Shown one piece after another: positions 50,980 through 62,729 of a stretch of 64,000 nucleotides of DNA (its first letter is position 1; each line of letters begins with the position of its first letter). Under the pieces are notes generated by a model, which saw only the letters and a list, made by a program, of their open reading frames with translations, was not told the origin of the DNA and did no database searches. A program made the position numbers and the translations under genes. The stretch lies in assembly GCA_937873665.1 (NCBI GenBank), contig CALMYW010000516.1, positions 62,001 through 126,000 on the forward strand, written 5' to 3'. This DNA is from an uncultured Sphingorhabdus sp. GTDB taxonomy: Bacteria > Pseudomonadota > Alphaproteobacteria > Sphingomonadales > Sphingomonadaceae.

Positions 50980-51780
50980 TTATGAATCAGGCTCCCGATC
51001 ACCAATGCTCAAGTATAGCTCGCGCCTAGTGTTGTAAAAGACCTTGTTCATTTGGCGTCCCCAACACCCCCCAAACACCGCAGCAAGCTCGGTCAAACTC
51101 CCCGCCTCATAATCCCATGGCTGCTGATATTGCAGGTCGGGCGCCGGGGCGCCGCCATATTCCAGCGGGCGGTGGATGAAGGCGGTTTGCAGGCCGGCGG
51201 CGCGCGCGGCGAACAGATCGCCATGGTGGGCGGCGACGAGGCATAGCTCGCCGGGGGCGATATCAAGCGCTTGTGCGGTGCGCTGATAGGCGGCGGGTGC
51301 GGGCTTATAGGCTTGCGCAACCTCCGCCCCCAAAATCGCATCCCAGGGCAGGCCCGCGTGCCGCGCCATATTTACGAGCAGCGCGATATGGCCGTTGGAG
51401 CAGGTGACAAGCGGGAAAAGCCGTTTCAGCCGGGTCAGCCCCTCAACGCTATCGGGCCAGGGCTCCAGCCGGTGCCAGCCCATCACCAGCGCGTGGCGAT
51501 CGGCCTCCGCCAGATCGAGACCGGTATCGGCGAGCAGCGCGTCGAGCATTTCGCGGTGCAGGATATCGAGCTTCACAAAGCCGCGCCCCGTCTGCCCGAA
51601 ATCGCGCATGCCGATCAGGTAGCGCATCCGCCAATCATCGGTGAAGGCAAAGGCATCGATATCGGGATGGCCCGCCGCGCCGAGCACCCGCCCCACCAAG
51701 GCCGCGATGCTCGTCCGCCAATCGACGACCGTGCCGAAAACATCAAAGGCCAGTGCCTTGGGCGGGGTGCGTACGGTCAT
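50980..51780 (-). CDS. HAD type II dehalogenase-like protein with ThiC-like tail
   Basis: A haloacid dehalogenase-type hydrolase of about 266 residues. Motif I: FDVFGTVVDW (nucleophile Asp); motif II: VTCSNGH; motif III: Lys in AYKPAP; motif IV: AAHHGDLFAA. It is type II-like. The final 23 or so residues (MNKVFYNTRRELYLSIGDREPDS) align with the ThiC C-terminus ([22 protein letters not shown]), so the gene end is fused to a diverged thiC tail. The start is 51780. It may process 2-haloacids or similar small substrates. Confidence 0.85.
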   Translation of the reverse strand: MTVRTPPKALAFDVFGTVVDWRTSIAALVGRVLGAAGHPDIDAFAFTDDWRMRYLIGMRDFGQTGRGFVKLDILHREMLDALLADTGLDLAEADRHALVMGWHRLEPWPDSVEGLTRLKRLFPLVTCSNGHIALLVNMARHAGLPWDAILGAEVAQAYKPAPAAYQRTAQALDIAPGELCLVAAHHGDLFAARAAGLQTAFIHRPLEYGGAPAPDLQYQQPWDYEAGSLTELAAVFGGCWGRQMNKVFYNTRRELYLSIGDREPDS

Positions 51781-51791
51781 GGTTTCAACCC

Positions 51792-51898
51792 TCAATCATG
51801 CTCGTGATCGCCTTGCCCCATATAGAGCTCGCGCCCGGTGGCGTCATAGACCTTGCTCCTCTCGGCCATACCTGCCTCGGCATCCTCTGCCGCGACAA
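51792..51898 (-). pseudogene. Detached copy of the thiC 3' end
   Basis: These 107 bases match the last part of thiC (52308-52414) with about nine mismatches by eye. It reads in frame as the ThiC tail, ending GDHEHD and a stop. It lacks the rest of the gene. It lies directly between the HAD gene start and the exported hypothetical gene stop. Confidence 0.85.
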
Positions 51899-51901
51899 GC
51901 A

Positions 51902-54322
<2,421 letters not shown>

Positions 54323-54471
54323 ATCGCAAATGCTGTTTGCAGGCAAAATGAATATCGTTCGTCGACGCGTCGGCCAATTTGGTCGAGCATTTACCTCGCT
54401 TGATAGAAGGACGGTTCCCTTGCCAGCCAATCCGCCTAAATGGGTGGCAACCCGCTGAAGAGGAGTTGAAA

Positions 54472-55389
54472 ATGCGTTTCCGCCCTGCCCGCTTTGCCGC
54501 CCTGATGCTTGCCTGCACCGCCGCCATCGCCACCTCCCCCGCAATGGCGCAAGCCGAGCCGGACAAGAATGCCGATATCGTCGTCAAAGGGCGGACCGAA
54601 GAGCTGCGCTACATGCTCAAGGACATGCTCAACGAATCCGCTTCGTCGAAGCAGATCGGTCGCTTCGAACAAAGGCTGTGCCCCAAGGTCGTCGGCTTCC
54701 CCGCCGACTGGAGCAAGATGCTGGAAGATATGGTGCGCAAAAATGCGACCACCGCTGGCCTGAAATTGCAAAAGGAAGGTTGTGAACCCAATGCGATGAT
54801 CATCTTCATCGATGAGCCGCAGCGGCTGGTTTCCGAAATGGGCAAGGCCCTGCCCGAATTTTTCGGCCATATGACCGAGGAACAGCGCACCGCCCTCTCC
54901 GCGTCCTATCGCCCGGTCTATAGCTGGCGCGTCACCGATATCCGCTCCAGCCGCGGGGTCGAGCTGAAAAAGACCGACAGCTTCAACGGCGAAGCATCGA
55001 ACGCCTATGTGGTGCGAAACGCCCAGGCAACGCGGACGAGCGAGAATACGCGACAGGATATTCTGCTCTCTTTTGCGGTGATGGATATTGCCAAGACCGA
55101 AGGCAAATCGCTGCGCCAGCTCGCCGATATGGCAACGATGCACCTGTTGCTCGATCTCAGCCAGGAGGCCGAAAGCGTTGCGTCTCCGGACTCGATCCTG
55201 ACCCTGTTCGGCGCGACCTCTGATGCCGCCGCCCTGCCAAAGCGGATGTCGGTGATGGATAAATCGATGCTGACAGGCACCTATAAATTCCGCAACAACG
55301 CTTTGAAGGCCGGTCAGCAACGCGGGATGATCGCGAAGGAAATCAAGGAAGCCGACGAAAAGGCAATCGCCGCTGACGGATCGCGCTAA
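54472..55389 (+). CDS. Exported protein, unknown
   Basis: A 305-residue protein with a signal peptide (cleavage near AMAQA). The mature chain is predominantly helical with a conserved-looking segment MIIFIDEPQRLVSEMGKALPEFF and two Cys (67, 106). It is divergent from thiC. I do not recognise a family; a periplasmic binding or processing role cannot be excluded. A GAGGAG site precedes the ATG. Confidence 0.75.
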   Translation: MRFRPARFAALMLACTAAIATSPAMAQAEPDKNADIVVKGRTEELRYMLKDMLNESASSKQIGRFEQRLCPKVVGFPADWSKMLEDMVRKNATTAGLKLQKEGCEPNAMIIFIDEPQRLVSEMGKALPEFFGHMTEEQRTALSASYRPVYSWRVTDIRSSRGVELKKTDSFNGEASNAYVVRNAQATRTSENTRQDILLSFAVMDIAKTEGKSLRQLADMATMHLLLDLSQEAESVASPDSILTLFGATSDAAALPKRMSVMDKSMLTGTYKFRNNALKAGQQRGMIAKEIKEADEKAIAADGSR

Positions 55390-55436
55390 ACAGCCTCGGC
55401 TTGCATCCCATACGGTCGTCAGCCTAAGGCAGCCGC

Positions 55437-55706
55437 ATGGCAAACCCGACTGCAGACGAAATCCGCGCGCTGGCCGATTCCAATGGCGAACTGGCGCTTC
55501 GCGTTGTACCCGGGGCCAAGGTCGAGCGCGCGGCCATCGAAAATGGGAACCTCAAATTATGGACGCGCACCGCCCCCGAAGATGGCAAGGCGACAAAATC
55601 GGTGCTGGCGCAACTGGCCGGGCTGCTCGGGATAGCCGCGCGCGACATTGAACTGGTCAGCGGGGCGACTAGCCGCGAAAAACGCGTCCGTATCAAGCAA
55701 GTGTAA
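55437..55706 (+). CDS. DUF167 (YggU) family protein
   Basis: An 89-residue protein. The family pattern LRVVPGAKVERAAIENG then ATKSVLAQLAGLLGIAARDIELVSGATSREKRVRI is clear. Cytoplasmic, function unknown in general. It follows the exported protein by 47 bases and is convergent with LytTR. Confidence 0.9.
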   Translation: MANPTADEIRALADSNGELALRVVPGAKVERAAIENGNLKLWTRTAPEDGKATKSVLAQLAGLLGIAARDIELVSGATSREKRVRIKQV

Positions 55707-55710
55707 CGGG

Positions 55711-56499
55711 TTAAATCCAGCCGTTCGATTTCAGCAACAGGCGGCGTTCGCGCGATACCGGCACGTCCAGCCCGTTCGTCAGGCGCAACTGCAGCCCATT
55801 TCCGGCTGCCACCACCTCAGCAACCGAATGGCGCGCGACCCACCAGCTGCGATGGACGCGCAGGCCTTCGATCCCGCCCACCGCATTTTCGGCATCGCCC
55901 ATTCGCAACAGCACCAGCGTATTTCCTGCATCGGTATAGACCCGCAGATAATGATCCTCGGTCTTCATGCAGAGGATATTCCTGCCCAGATGGCGCGGCA
56001 GCTTGTCGAACAGAATCTGCTCTGCGCCCGCTGACAGGCTGGATGCTGTTTCGGCGAAAAGGGGCTGCGATGCCGCAATGTGGACCGCATCATATCGGAG
56101 GATCAGGTGGATGATATATTGCAGCGGCAGGCACAAAATGGCCACCGACGGAAATAGCTGCCAGAAGGCCGACAGCCGGATATCGCCGTTGAGAGCCGGG
56201 CCCAACGCATGGACGATCAAGGTCGTGGGTATGGCGGCAATGATTGCCGAGAGCGGCAGCCAGATGCGCGGCGCAATATCCCTGGTCCGGGCAAAGCCCT
56301 GCGCCACCATCTGCAGGGCGTAAAGCAAATAGCAGCCAAAGATGCTCGACAGTGCCCAGAAGGCCGCAAGCTCCCACATATTGAAGATTTCGGCGGTGTG
56401 AAAAGGCGCAAGCAGCGCGAGCAAAAGTCCCGTTGCAACAGCAAGACCCAGAATCTTGCTGTGCGCTGTCGCAGAAGCTGGGTGGCTGGTTTCAGGCAT
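55711..56499 (-). CDS. Membrane-bound LytTR transcription regulator
   Basis: A 262-residue protein with four N-terminal hydrophobic helices (about 15-130) and a C-terminal LytTR DNA-binding domain (about 160-258) with MKTEDHYLRVYTDAG, RVHRSWWVARH and VPVSRERRLLL. This design lets a membrane signal act on DNA without a kinase. It is divergent from the DUF2141 and carotenoid oxygenase genes across 171 bases and is the natural candidate to control them. Confidence 0.9.
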   Translation of the reverse strand: MPETSHPASATAHSKILGLAVATGLLLALLAPFHTAEIFNMWELAAFWALSSIFGCYLLYALQMVAQGFARTRDIAPRIWLPLSAIIAAIPTTLIVHALGPALNGDIRLSAFWQLFPSVAILCLPLQYIIHLILRYDAVHIAASQPLFAETASSLSAGAEQILFDKLPRHLGRNILCMKTEDHYLRVYTDAGNTLVLLRMGDAENAVGGIEGLRVHRSWWVARHSVAEVVAAGNGLQLRLTNGLDVPVSRERRLLLKSNGWI

Positions 56500-56670
56500 C
56501 GGGGCGCTTCTCTAGCATTTCGTGCAGACATTTCCACCGTTCACGAAGCGCGAACCGGTATTCGCGCAATCCTGCTTGCCGCCCCGGCCCTGGCTTGCCC
56601 ATTTCTGGACGCACCGGTTCGGCAACACCCCCAAGCGCCAGCCGCTCCCAACATTATACAGGAACCCGAT

Positions 56671-57126
56671 ATGCGAAATTCAATCTGGCTGTTGCCGATA
56701 CTCTTTTACGCAGCGTCCCCAATCACGCCCGCCGAAAGCAAAGACTGCGCTGAAAAGGACGGTCTGGTTCTGACACTCAAAGTTGACGGCGTCCGGTCGT
56801 CCAAGGGTCAGATACGGGCAGAACTTCTCGGCAAGCAAGCCGGCGAAGCCAAAGCCAAGACGGTGACTTATGGCGTCAAGGATGCGCAGACCGGAAGCGT
56901 GCTGATCGAATTTCCGGGCCTCGCCCCCGGCGACTATGCCGTCCAGCTTTACCATGACGAAAATGCCAATGGCAAAGTCGACATGAACATGGTCGGCATT
57001 CCGCTCGAAGGCTTCGGCTTTTCCAATACCCCGATGGTGACAGGCGGCATTCCGGAATTTGACAAGATGAAAGTCTCCCTGTCCGCCGACAGCACCACCA
57101 CCGCTGTACTGGCCTATGCGCCATGA
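56671..57126 (+). CDS. DUF2141 exported protein
   Basis: A 151-residue exported beta protein. The signal peptide ends near PAESK. DUF2141 features: GQIRAELLG, GDYAVQLYHDENANGKVDMNMVGIPLEGFGFSN. The Asp-rich DENANGKVD loop could bind calcium. Its stop overlaps the carotenoid oxygenase start as ATGA. This pairing suggests a role in carotenoid or lipid transfer, by context only. Confidence 0.9.
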   Translation: MRNSIWLLPILFYAASPITPAESKDCAEKDGLVLTLKVDGVRSSKGQIRAELLGKQAGEAKAKTVTYGVKDAQTGSVLIEFPGLAPGDYAVQLYHDENANGKVDMNMVGIPLEGFGFSNTPMVTGGIPEFDKMKVSLSADSTTTAVLAYAP

Positions 57127-58661
57127 CTGGCCCGCAAAATATGGAGGCCAGCCGGCGCCGCTTCCTGATGGGCTCTGCGGGCGGTCTTGCAGCCTTGGCA
57201 ACCGCGCGCGGCCTGCCGGCCTTTGCGCAAGACCCCTATCATCCCATCAATGAGATCGCCCCTGCTTTCACCAAGGCCCGAGCATCCGATCCCCGCCTCA
57301 TCGCCTTTGCCAATGCGCCGGGCGAGTTCGATTTTGCGCATGTTCGCGTGGAGGGCAAAATACCCAAAGGACTGCGCGGAGCCTTCTACCGCAACGGTCC
57401 GGCGCTGTTCGAGCGCGACGGTGTCCGCTACCGGCACTGGTTCGACGGCGATGGTCTGGTGCAGCGTTGGGCGGTCGGACCGTCGGGCATCGGCTATCGC
57501 GGTCGTTTTGTCGCAACACACAAGCGTTCGTTGGAGGAAAAAGCCGGCAAGTTCGTCGTCGCCACCTCGGGCGGCGGCATTGCCATCAAGGCACCGCTAA
57601 CCGGATCCGACAGCACCAATCCGTCCAACACCAGCATCCTGCCGGTCGACGGCGCGATGTGGGCCTTGTGGGAGGGTGGCAGCGCGGTCCGCATGGACGC
57701 CGAAACACTTGCGACCGAAGGCTATGTCGATCTGGGCGAAGGCAGCAAGGGGGCCCCATTCAGCGCACATCCGCGTGTCGGAGAAGACGGCCGCATCTGG
57801 AATGTCGGTTCGCTCGGGTCGCGCGTCCTACTCTACCGGCTGAGCAAAGCAGGCAAGCTGGAACTGGCGCGCATCCAGCCACTCGGTCAGCCTGGCTATT
57901 ATCACGACTTCCTTCTGACCAGTCGTTCGCTGGTCGTAATTCAATGTTCGACCCAATCTGACGCCACCCGTTCGATCGAAAATGGCAGCTTTGGAAGTAT
58001 GCGAGCTGTTCCCGGCAAGCCCATGAAAGTACATATTTTTGACCGTGAAACTTTTGATCTGATACGCCAGACGGAACTGCCCGAGGGCTTCGTTTTCCAT
58101 TTCGGCAATGGCTGGGAAGAAGAAGACGGCACGATCCGTTTTGACATGGCGCATGATGGCAATGCCGACCTGATGCTCGAATTTTTCAAGCCGATGCGCG
58201 GCATCTTTCCGGATTGGAACGCGCGCGCCTACCGGGTCACCCTGCCCGTCAAGGGCGCCCCACTGGTCGAACCTCTGCATCAGCGGGTTGAATTTCCGAA
58301 GGTCAACCCGCGCGTCGAAACCCGGCGCAACCGCTTTGTCTATATGAGTACAACGGCGACGCCCGGACGCACCGACTGGTTTGATGCGGTGGTCAAGATC
58401 GACATGGAAAACGGCAAGGATCAGATATTCCGCTATGGCCCGGAATGGATGATCGAGGAACATCTGTTCGTTCCCCGCCCCGGCGGCGTCGAGGAAGATG
58501 ACGGCTGGCTGGTGGGGACAGCGCTCAATTGGAAGAAGCAGAAAAGCGCATTCACCATATTTGACGCGGCGCATCCGGAGCGAGGCTTCCTTGCCCGTGC
58601 TTGGCTCGATGTCGCCATGCCACTCGGTCTGCATGGCCAATTTGTGTCCGCATCAAGCTGA
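57123..58661 (+). CDS. Tat-exported carotenoid oxygenase (RPE65/CCD family)
   Basis: A non-heme iron dioxygenase cleaving carotenoids, apocarotenoids or stilbene-like compounds. The 512-residue protein carries a Tat signal (SRRRFLMGSAGG) and the four iron His ligands: His 216, 261, 326 and 504 (AHPRV, YYHDF, FHFGNG, GLHGQF). Export of this family through Tat is a useful clue to an extracytoplasmic substrate. Coupled to DUF2141. A divergent LytTR regulator lies upstream. Confidence 0.93.
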   Translation: MTGPQNMEASRRRFLMGSAGGLAALATARGLPAFAQDPYHPINEIAPAFTKARASDPRLIAFANAPGEFDFAHVRVEGKIPKGLRGAFYRNGPALFERDGVRYRHWFDGDGLVQRWAVGPSGIGYRGRFVATHKRSLEEKAGKFVVATSGGGIAIKAPLTGSDSTNPSNTSILPVDGAMWALWEGGSAVRMDAETLATEGYVDLGEGSKGAPFSAHPRVGEDGRIWNVGSLGSRVLLYRLSKAGKLELARIQPLGQPGYYHDFLLTSRSLVVIQCSTQSDATRSIENGSFGSMRAVPGKPMKVHIFDRETFDLIRQTELPEGFVFHFGNGWEEEDGTIRFDMAHDGNADLMLEFFKPMRGIFPDWNARAYRVTLPVKGAPLVEPLHQRVEFPKVNPRVETRRNRFVYMSTTATPGRTDWFDAVVKIDMENGKDQIFRYGPEWMIEEHLFVPRPGGVEEDDGWLVGTALNWKKQKSAFTIFDAAHPERGFLARAWLDVAMPLGLHGQFVSASS

Positions 58662-58779
58662 CATCTTAGAGATCGCACTTTGCCAAAAGCAGTGGTGCGC
58701 AGGAGCGGGAAGACCCACGCCACCCCGCAATCTTCCCGCTCCCATACATATACCGAAAACCCGATCAGCTGGGTAGCGG

Positions 58780-60999
58780 TCAGGCAGCTTTCCAGTCGGC
58801 TGCCGTGCTGAAAGCCGGGAGCGCTTTACTGCCCACCGGCTTTTCGACATCATCATAATATCCAGGTGGCAGATTGGATATGGGCATTCCTGCCGCCGCC
58901 ATCATATAGGGGGAAACGCGTCGGCTGGTGCACAAGCCACCATTGCCGTCATTGACCAGCCGCTCTTCGAATTCGAGCCCCTGCTGCGAGCCCATCGACC
59001 GCACAACGGTTGATATCGCAAGCTGGCCATCGCCAAAATCGAGCACGAACTTTGTACCGAGCGGGACATCGACAATGCCTTCAATCAACGCACCTGTGAC
59101 CGAGAGATTGCGCAGCACAATATTGTAATAATGGTTTTCGTGGATCGCCCCGATCTTGCGATACATCGTCATGCGATCACCGCGCTGGACGGCAGGGCCG
59201 GCCGGGGTAATCTCCCAGTCGCCCGCTTCACATTTCGCGAGCAACTGCTCGTTGCTGACCGGCTGGCTGTACACATAGCCCTGGACATGGCTGACTTGCA
59301 AATCGCGGATCAGATCGAGCTGGTCGAGCGATTCAATGCCCTCCGCCGTTGTCTCCATACCCAAGGCATCGGCAAGGGCAACGATCGCCGAAATTATCGC
59401 TCCGTTGCGCGAGCCGGGTTCGGTCGCCCCGCGCACAAAGCTCTGGTCGATCTTGATTTTGTCGAAAGGCGCCGTCTTCAGATAGCCAAGCGAAGAATAA
59501 CCGGTCCCGAAATCATCCAGCGCCAGCCGGACGCCAATGTCTTTCAACAGCTGAAACTTCGAATCGGTATCATCCGAATCCTGCAGGAACACGCTTTCCG
59601 TGATTTCCAGTTCCAGTCGTTCCGGTGGCAAGCCAGAAACCGCCAGCGCATCCTTTATCACCTTGGGCAGCGTGTCTTTGGCAAACTGGATCGGCGACAC
59701 ATTCACTGCCACCTTCATCTTGCCAGGCCAGGTTGCCGCCTGTTCGCACGCTTTGCGCAACGCCCATTCGCCCAGCTCGCCAATCATATTGGCATCCTCT
59801 GCGATCGGGATGAACAAGGCTGGAGAGATGTTGCCTCGCTCCGGGTGGTTCCAGCGCATCAGCGCTTCGAACCCGGTCACGATGTTGGTCTGAGCATTGA
59901 CCACAGGCTGGTAGGCGAGCCAAATTTCGTCGCGCGCCAATGCATCGCGCAAATCTTCTTCCAAAACGCGGCGATCCTCGGCTGCCTGCAGCAGATCGCT
60001 CGAATAGAAACGGAAACGCCCGCGACCGCTCCCCTTTGCCGCATAAAGCGCAAGGTCGGCATTGCGAACCAGTTCCTCGCTCGACTGCCCGTCAAAGGGG
60101 CTGACGGCGATGCCGACCGATGCACCGATGATGCAGCGGCTGCCGTCGATCGAATAGGGGTGCGACAGGCTGCGGATGATCTTGTCCGCCATGTCGCCCA
60201 GATTGCCCCGGTCTTCCTCGTCCTGCAGGATGATCTGGAATTCGTCGCCGCCCAGACGGCTGACCTTTTCCTTGTCTCCCACCACCTTGATCAGCCGGTC
60301 GGCAACCTGTTTCAGCAGGGCATCGCCCGCCGGATGGCCGAGCGTATCATTCACCTGCTTGAACCGGTCGAGGTCGATCAGCATGATCGCGCAGGCGCGT
60401 TTTTGGAGCTGGAAGGCCGATAAGGTGCTTTCGAGCAACTTGGCCATGCGGTGTCTGTTCAGCAGCCCGGTCAATGCGTCATAGGTCGCCAGCCGATCAT
60501 TGTCCTTTGACGCACGGCGCTGTTCGGTGATGTCGGTGCCGCTGCCGCGATAACCGGCAAATTCGCCATTGGCATTATGATAGGGCCGACCCGAAACCGC
60601 CCACCAGATTTCCTCTTCTGTTTCGGAGGCTTGCAATGCAAGATCGTCAAATTTTGACTGGCGCATCAGCACCCAAGGCAAAGTACGCTGCCGGTCTTCG
60701 CTGCTGTCGGGTTTCAGGAATAGCTCGACAAAGTCCTTGCCGGCCAGTTCGTCGCAAGATTTTCCCAGTCGCTGGCACACCGACTGGCTCAAATAGGTTA
60801 TGCGGCCTTCCGCGTCGGTCGACCAGAACCAGCCACGCCCGCTTTCTTCAAAATTCTGCAGTAATAACAACGCGTCTTTCGACGTCGCAGCGGGCGACGC
60901 CGTTGGTTGGCGCTGACCCAGCTTACCCAGCAAACCGCGCGCAGGCGGCTCAGCCGATTTCTCGCTGTTAGTTCCCCATGAAAATTTTCTTGCGGCCAT
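58780..60999 (-). CDS. PAS-GGDEF-EAL protein with C-terminal PilZ-like domain
   Basis: A c-di-GMP signalling protein of 739 residues. PAS domain at about 43-160, GGDEF domain about 170-335 with intact GGDEF at 250-254 (diguanylate cyclase signature), EAL domain about 355-600 with EAL at 378-380 and DDFGTGYSSL, and a PilZ-like C-terminal domain (about 620-720). Both catalytic motifs look intact. PAS may sense redox or a ligand. No transmembrane helix is seen. The last domain may bind c-di-GMP. Confidence 0.93.
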   Translation of the reverse strand: MAARKFSWGTNSEKSAEPPARGLLGKLGQRQPTASPAATSKDALLLLQNFEESGRGWFWSTDAEGRITYLSQSVCQRLGKSCDELAGKDFVELFLKPDSSEDRQRTLPWVLMRQSKFDDLALQASETEEEIWWAVSGRPYHNANGEFAGYRGSGTDITEQRRASKDNDRLATYDALTGLLNRHRMAKLLESTLSAFQLQKRACAIMLIDLDRFKQVNDTLGHPAGDALLKQVADRLIKVVGDKEKVSRLGGDEFQIILQDEEDRGNLGDMADKIIRSLSHPYSIDGSRCIIGASVGIAVSPFDGQSSEELVRNADLALYAAKGSGRGRFRFYSSDLLQAAEDRRVLEEDLRDALARDEIWLAYQPVVNAQTNIVTGFEALMRWNHPERGNISPALFIPIAEDANMIGELGEWALRKACEQAATWPGKMKVAVNVSPIQFAKDTLPKVIKDALAVSGLPPERLELEITESVFLQDSDDTDSKFQLLKDIGVRLALDDFGTGYSSLGYLKTAPFDKIKIDQSFVRGATEPGSRNGAIISAIVALADALGMETTAEGIESLDQLDLIRDLQVSHVQGYVYSQPVSNEQLLAKCEAGDWEITPAGPAVQRGDRMTMYRKIGAIHENHYYNIVLRNLSVTGALIEGIVDVPLGTKFVLDFGDGQLAISTVVRSMGSQQGLEFEERLVNDGNGGLCTSRRVSPYMMAAAGMPISNLPPGYYDDVEKPVGSKALPAFSTAADWKAA

Positions 61000-61141
61000 T
61001 TTGTTCTGGTTTCCTGTCGGATTACCAGTCGCGTCTATCCTTCTCGCGTTTCAGAAGCGTAAACAGCATGCAGATCGACCAAATCTGCTCAAAAATTTAC
61101 AATAAGATACTATAAGCCGAGCCAATTTGGTCGACTGGGCG

Positions 61142-61876
61142 TCAATTGGGCGGGACAGCCTCCCAGCTGTAAATCCCAGCGTCGGCCTGCAGCGCCAGAT
61201 GCAATTGCGTGCCGCGGATGGTGTAGCTGCGGATGTAGCCCATATCGCGAGCGATCGTGCTATCCATCGCGCCCGGCTGGCACAGCGCGCGAGTCATTGC
61301 GCCACCGCTGATTGTCAGGCCGCCGCCGGTCGGAGAGCTCGGCTGTGCTTCCCACTTTCCTGCCAGACGGTTGCAATCGAGCTGCGCCGAGAGCGAGCCG
61401 TCGCTCGCAAAGGTCAGCACATATTTTTCGGGATTGGGCGGGATTTTGGTGCCGATGCTGTCGTCGGACGACTGGAACTGCACCAGCCGCCAGCTCGTAC
61501 CCGGCAGGCCGCGGGTGATGGGCGGGCTCACCGGCGGTTGCACCTGCGGCGGATTGGCCGGATCAAATTCAAAGCAACTGAGTTCTTCACCATTGGGTTC
61601 CGTCCATGTCGCATCCTTGCCCTTGCCGCGCAGGCTGTGGCTATCTCCGCTGTAAGAATAGCCTGATCCGGTCGGCTGTTGCACCAGATTATAGATATTG
61701 GCCCCCACCTTCACTGCGGCCTTTTCGCCGGTAAAGGTCACATCCAGACGCTTTCCGACACCGCACATAAAGCTGGCTTCTACCGCTTCCGTGGGCGGCG
61801 CGACGGTTTCGTCACCATAGGTCGCGCATCCTGCCAGCAACGTCACGGATGCAAGCGCCGATATCGGCTTTCGCAT
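61142..61876 (-). CDS. Lipoprotein with MliC and META domains
   Basis: A 244-residue lipoprotein (lipobox LAGC). Residues about 35-105 resemble an MliC lysozyme-inhibitor domain (SFMCGVGKRLDVTFTGEKA...CFEF), residues about 125-240 a META domain (GTSWRLVQFQS... LDCNRLAGKW...). The two are combined in one chain. It may protect peptidoglycan from host or predator lysozyme. Single gene. Confidence 0.85.
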   Translation of the reverse strand: MRKPISALASVTLLAGCATYGDETVAPPTEAVEASFMCGVGKRLDVTFTGEKAAVKVGANIYNLVQQPTGSGYSYSGDSHSLRGKGKDATWTEPNGEELSCFEFDPANPPQVQPPVSPPITRGLPGTSWRLVQFQSSDDSIGTKIPPNPEKYVLTFASDGSLSAQLDCNRLAGKWEAQPSSPTGGGLTISGGAMTRALCQPGAMDSTIARDMGYIRSYTIRGTQLHLALQADAGIYSWEAVPPN

Positions 61877-61912
61877 AACCTTTACTCCTGCAATTGGCGG
61901 GTTCGTTTGAAT

Positions 61913-62707
61913 TCAGTTCCTGTAGCTGGGGTCGATCCGGTCGAGCTTGCGCAGCAGCGCCGGCCAGGCGAGGCTTTGGGCGACCATCGCCATTCCACCA
62001 GGAGGCGACTGCCCCTCAACCTTGCCCTCGACGCCCTGTGGCGGGGGGTGCAGATTTTCGCGGCCTGCCGAGAGCATCTTGACCTGCGCATCGCAGGCAC
62101 GCTCGAGGAAATAGAGCCGCATAAAGCAATCCGCGACGCTCTGCCCCACCGCCAGCGTGCCATGGTTGCGCAGGATCATCGCATGCTTTTCACCCAGATC
62201 CTCGACCAGCCGTTCGCGTTCATCGAGGTCGGTCGCGATGCCTTCATATTCATGATAGGCGACATTATGCTTGGCGATCATCGCGGTCTGCGTGTGCGGC
62301 AACAGCCCTTCGGCCATCGCGCTTACGGCCTGACCTGCGGGCGTGTGCAGGTGCATCACCGCATGTGCATCCTCGCGCGCCATGTGGATTGCCGAGTGGA
62401 TGGTGAAACCGGCGGGGTTCACCGGATGCGCGGTCGGCACCACCGGCTGTCCCTCGACATCGATCTTGACGAGCGAGGAGGCGGTAATCTCCTCGAACAT
62501 CATGTCATAGGGGTTGATCAGGAAATGATGCTCGGGCCCCGGCACGCGCGCCGACAAATGGGTGAAGATCAGGTCATCCCAGCCATAATGCGCGACAAGG
62601 CGATAGGCGGCGGCTAGATCGACGCGGACGGCCCACTCCTCTTCGCTAACAGTGCTCCGGATATGGTCGTCATTGGCGGCGGTGGCCGTGTTCATCATTA
62701 CGGACAT
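61913..62707 (-). CDS. Class II aldolase/adducin-family protein
   Basis: A metal-dependent aldolase-type protein of 264 residues. Metal-binding His residues are in FTHLSAR, VMHLHTPAG and ILRNHGTLAVG; the acid is in a FEEITASSLVKID segment. Likely substrates are fuculose- or ribulose-type phosphates or small oxidised compounds. The HD hydrolase gene lies 22 bases upstream, so they probably form an operon. Confidence 0.9.
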   Translation of the reverse strand: MSVMMNTATAANDDHIRSTVSEEEWAVRVDLAAAYRLVAHYGWDDLIFTHLSARVPGPEHHFLINPYDMMFEEITASSLVKIDVEGQPVVPTAHPVNPAGFTIHSAIHMAREDAHAVMHLHTPAGQAVSAMAEGLLPHTQTAMIAKHNVAYHEYEGIATDLDERERLVEDLGEKHAMILRNHGTLAVGQSVADCFMRLYFLERACDAQVKMLSAGRENLHPPPQGVEGKVEGQSPPGGMAMVAQSLAWPALLRKLDRIDPSYRN

Positions 62708-62729
62708 ATTTCTCTCCTTATATTCCGGC

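Noticed and set aside
59131..60423. Plus-strand frame of 430 codons opposite the GGDEF-EAL gene
   Set aside because: Antisense shadow of conserved catalytic motifs; no start signal or domain.
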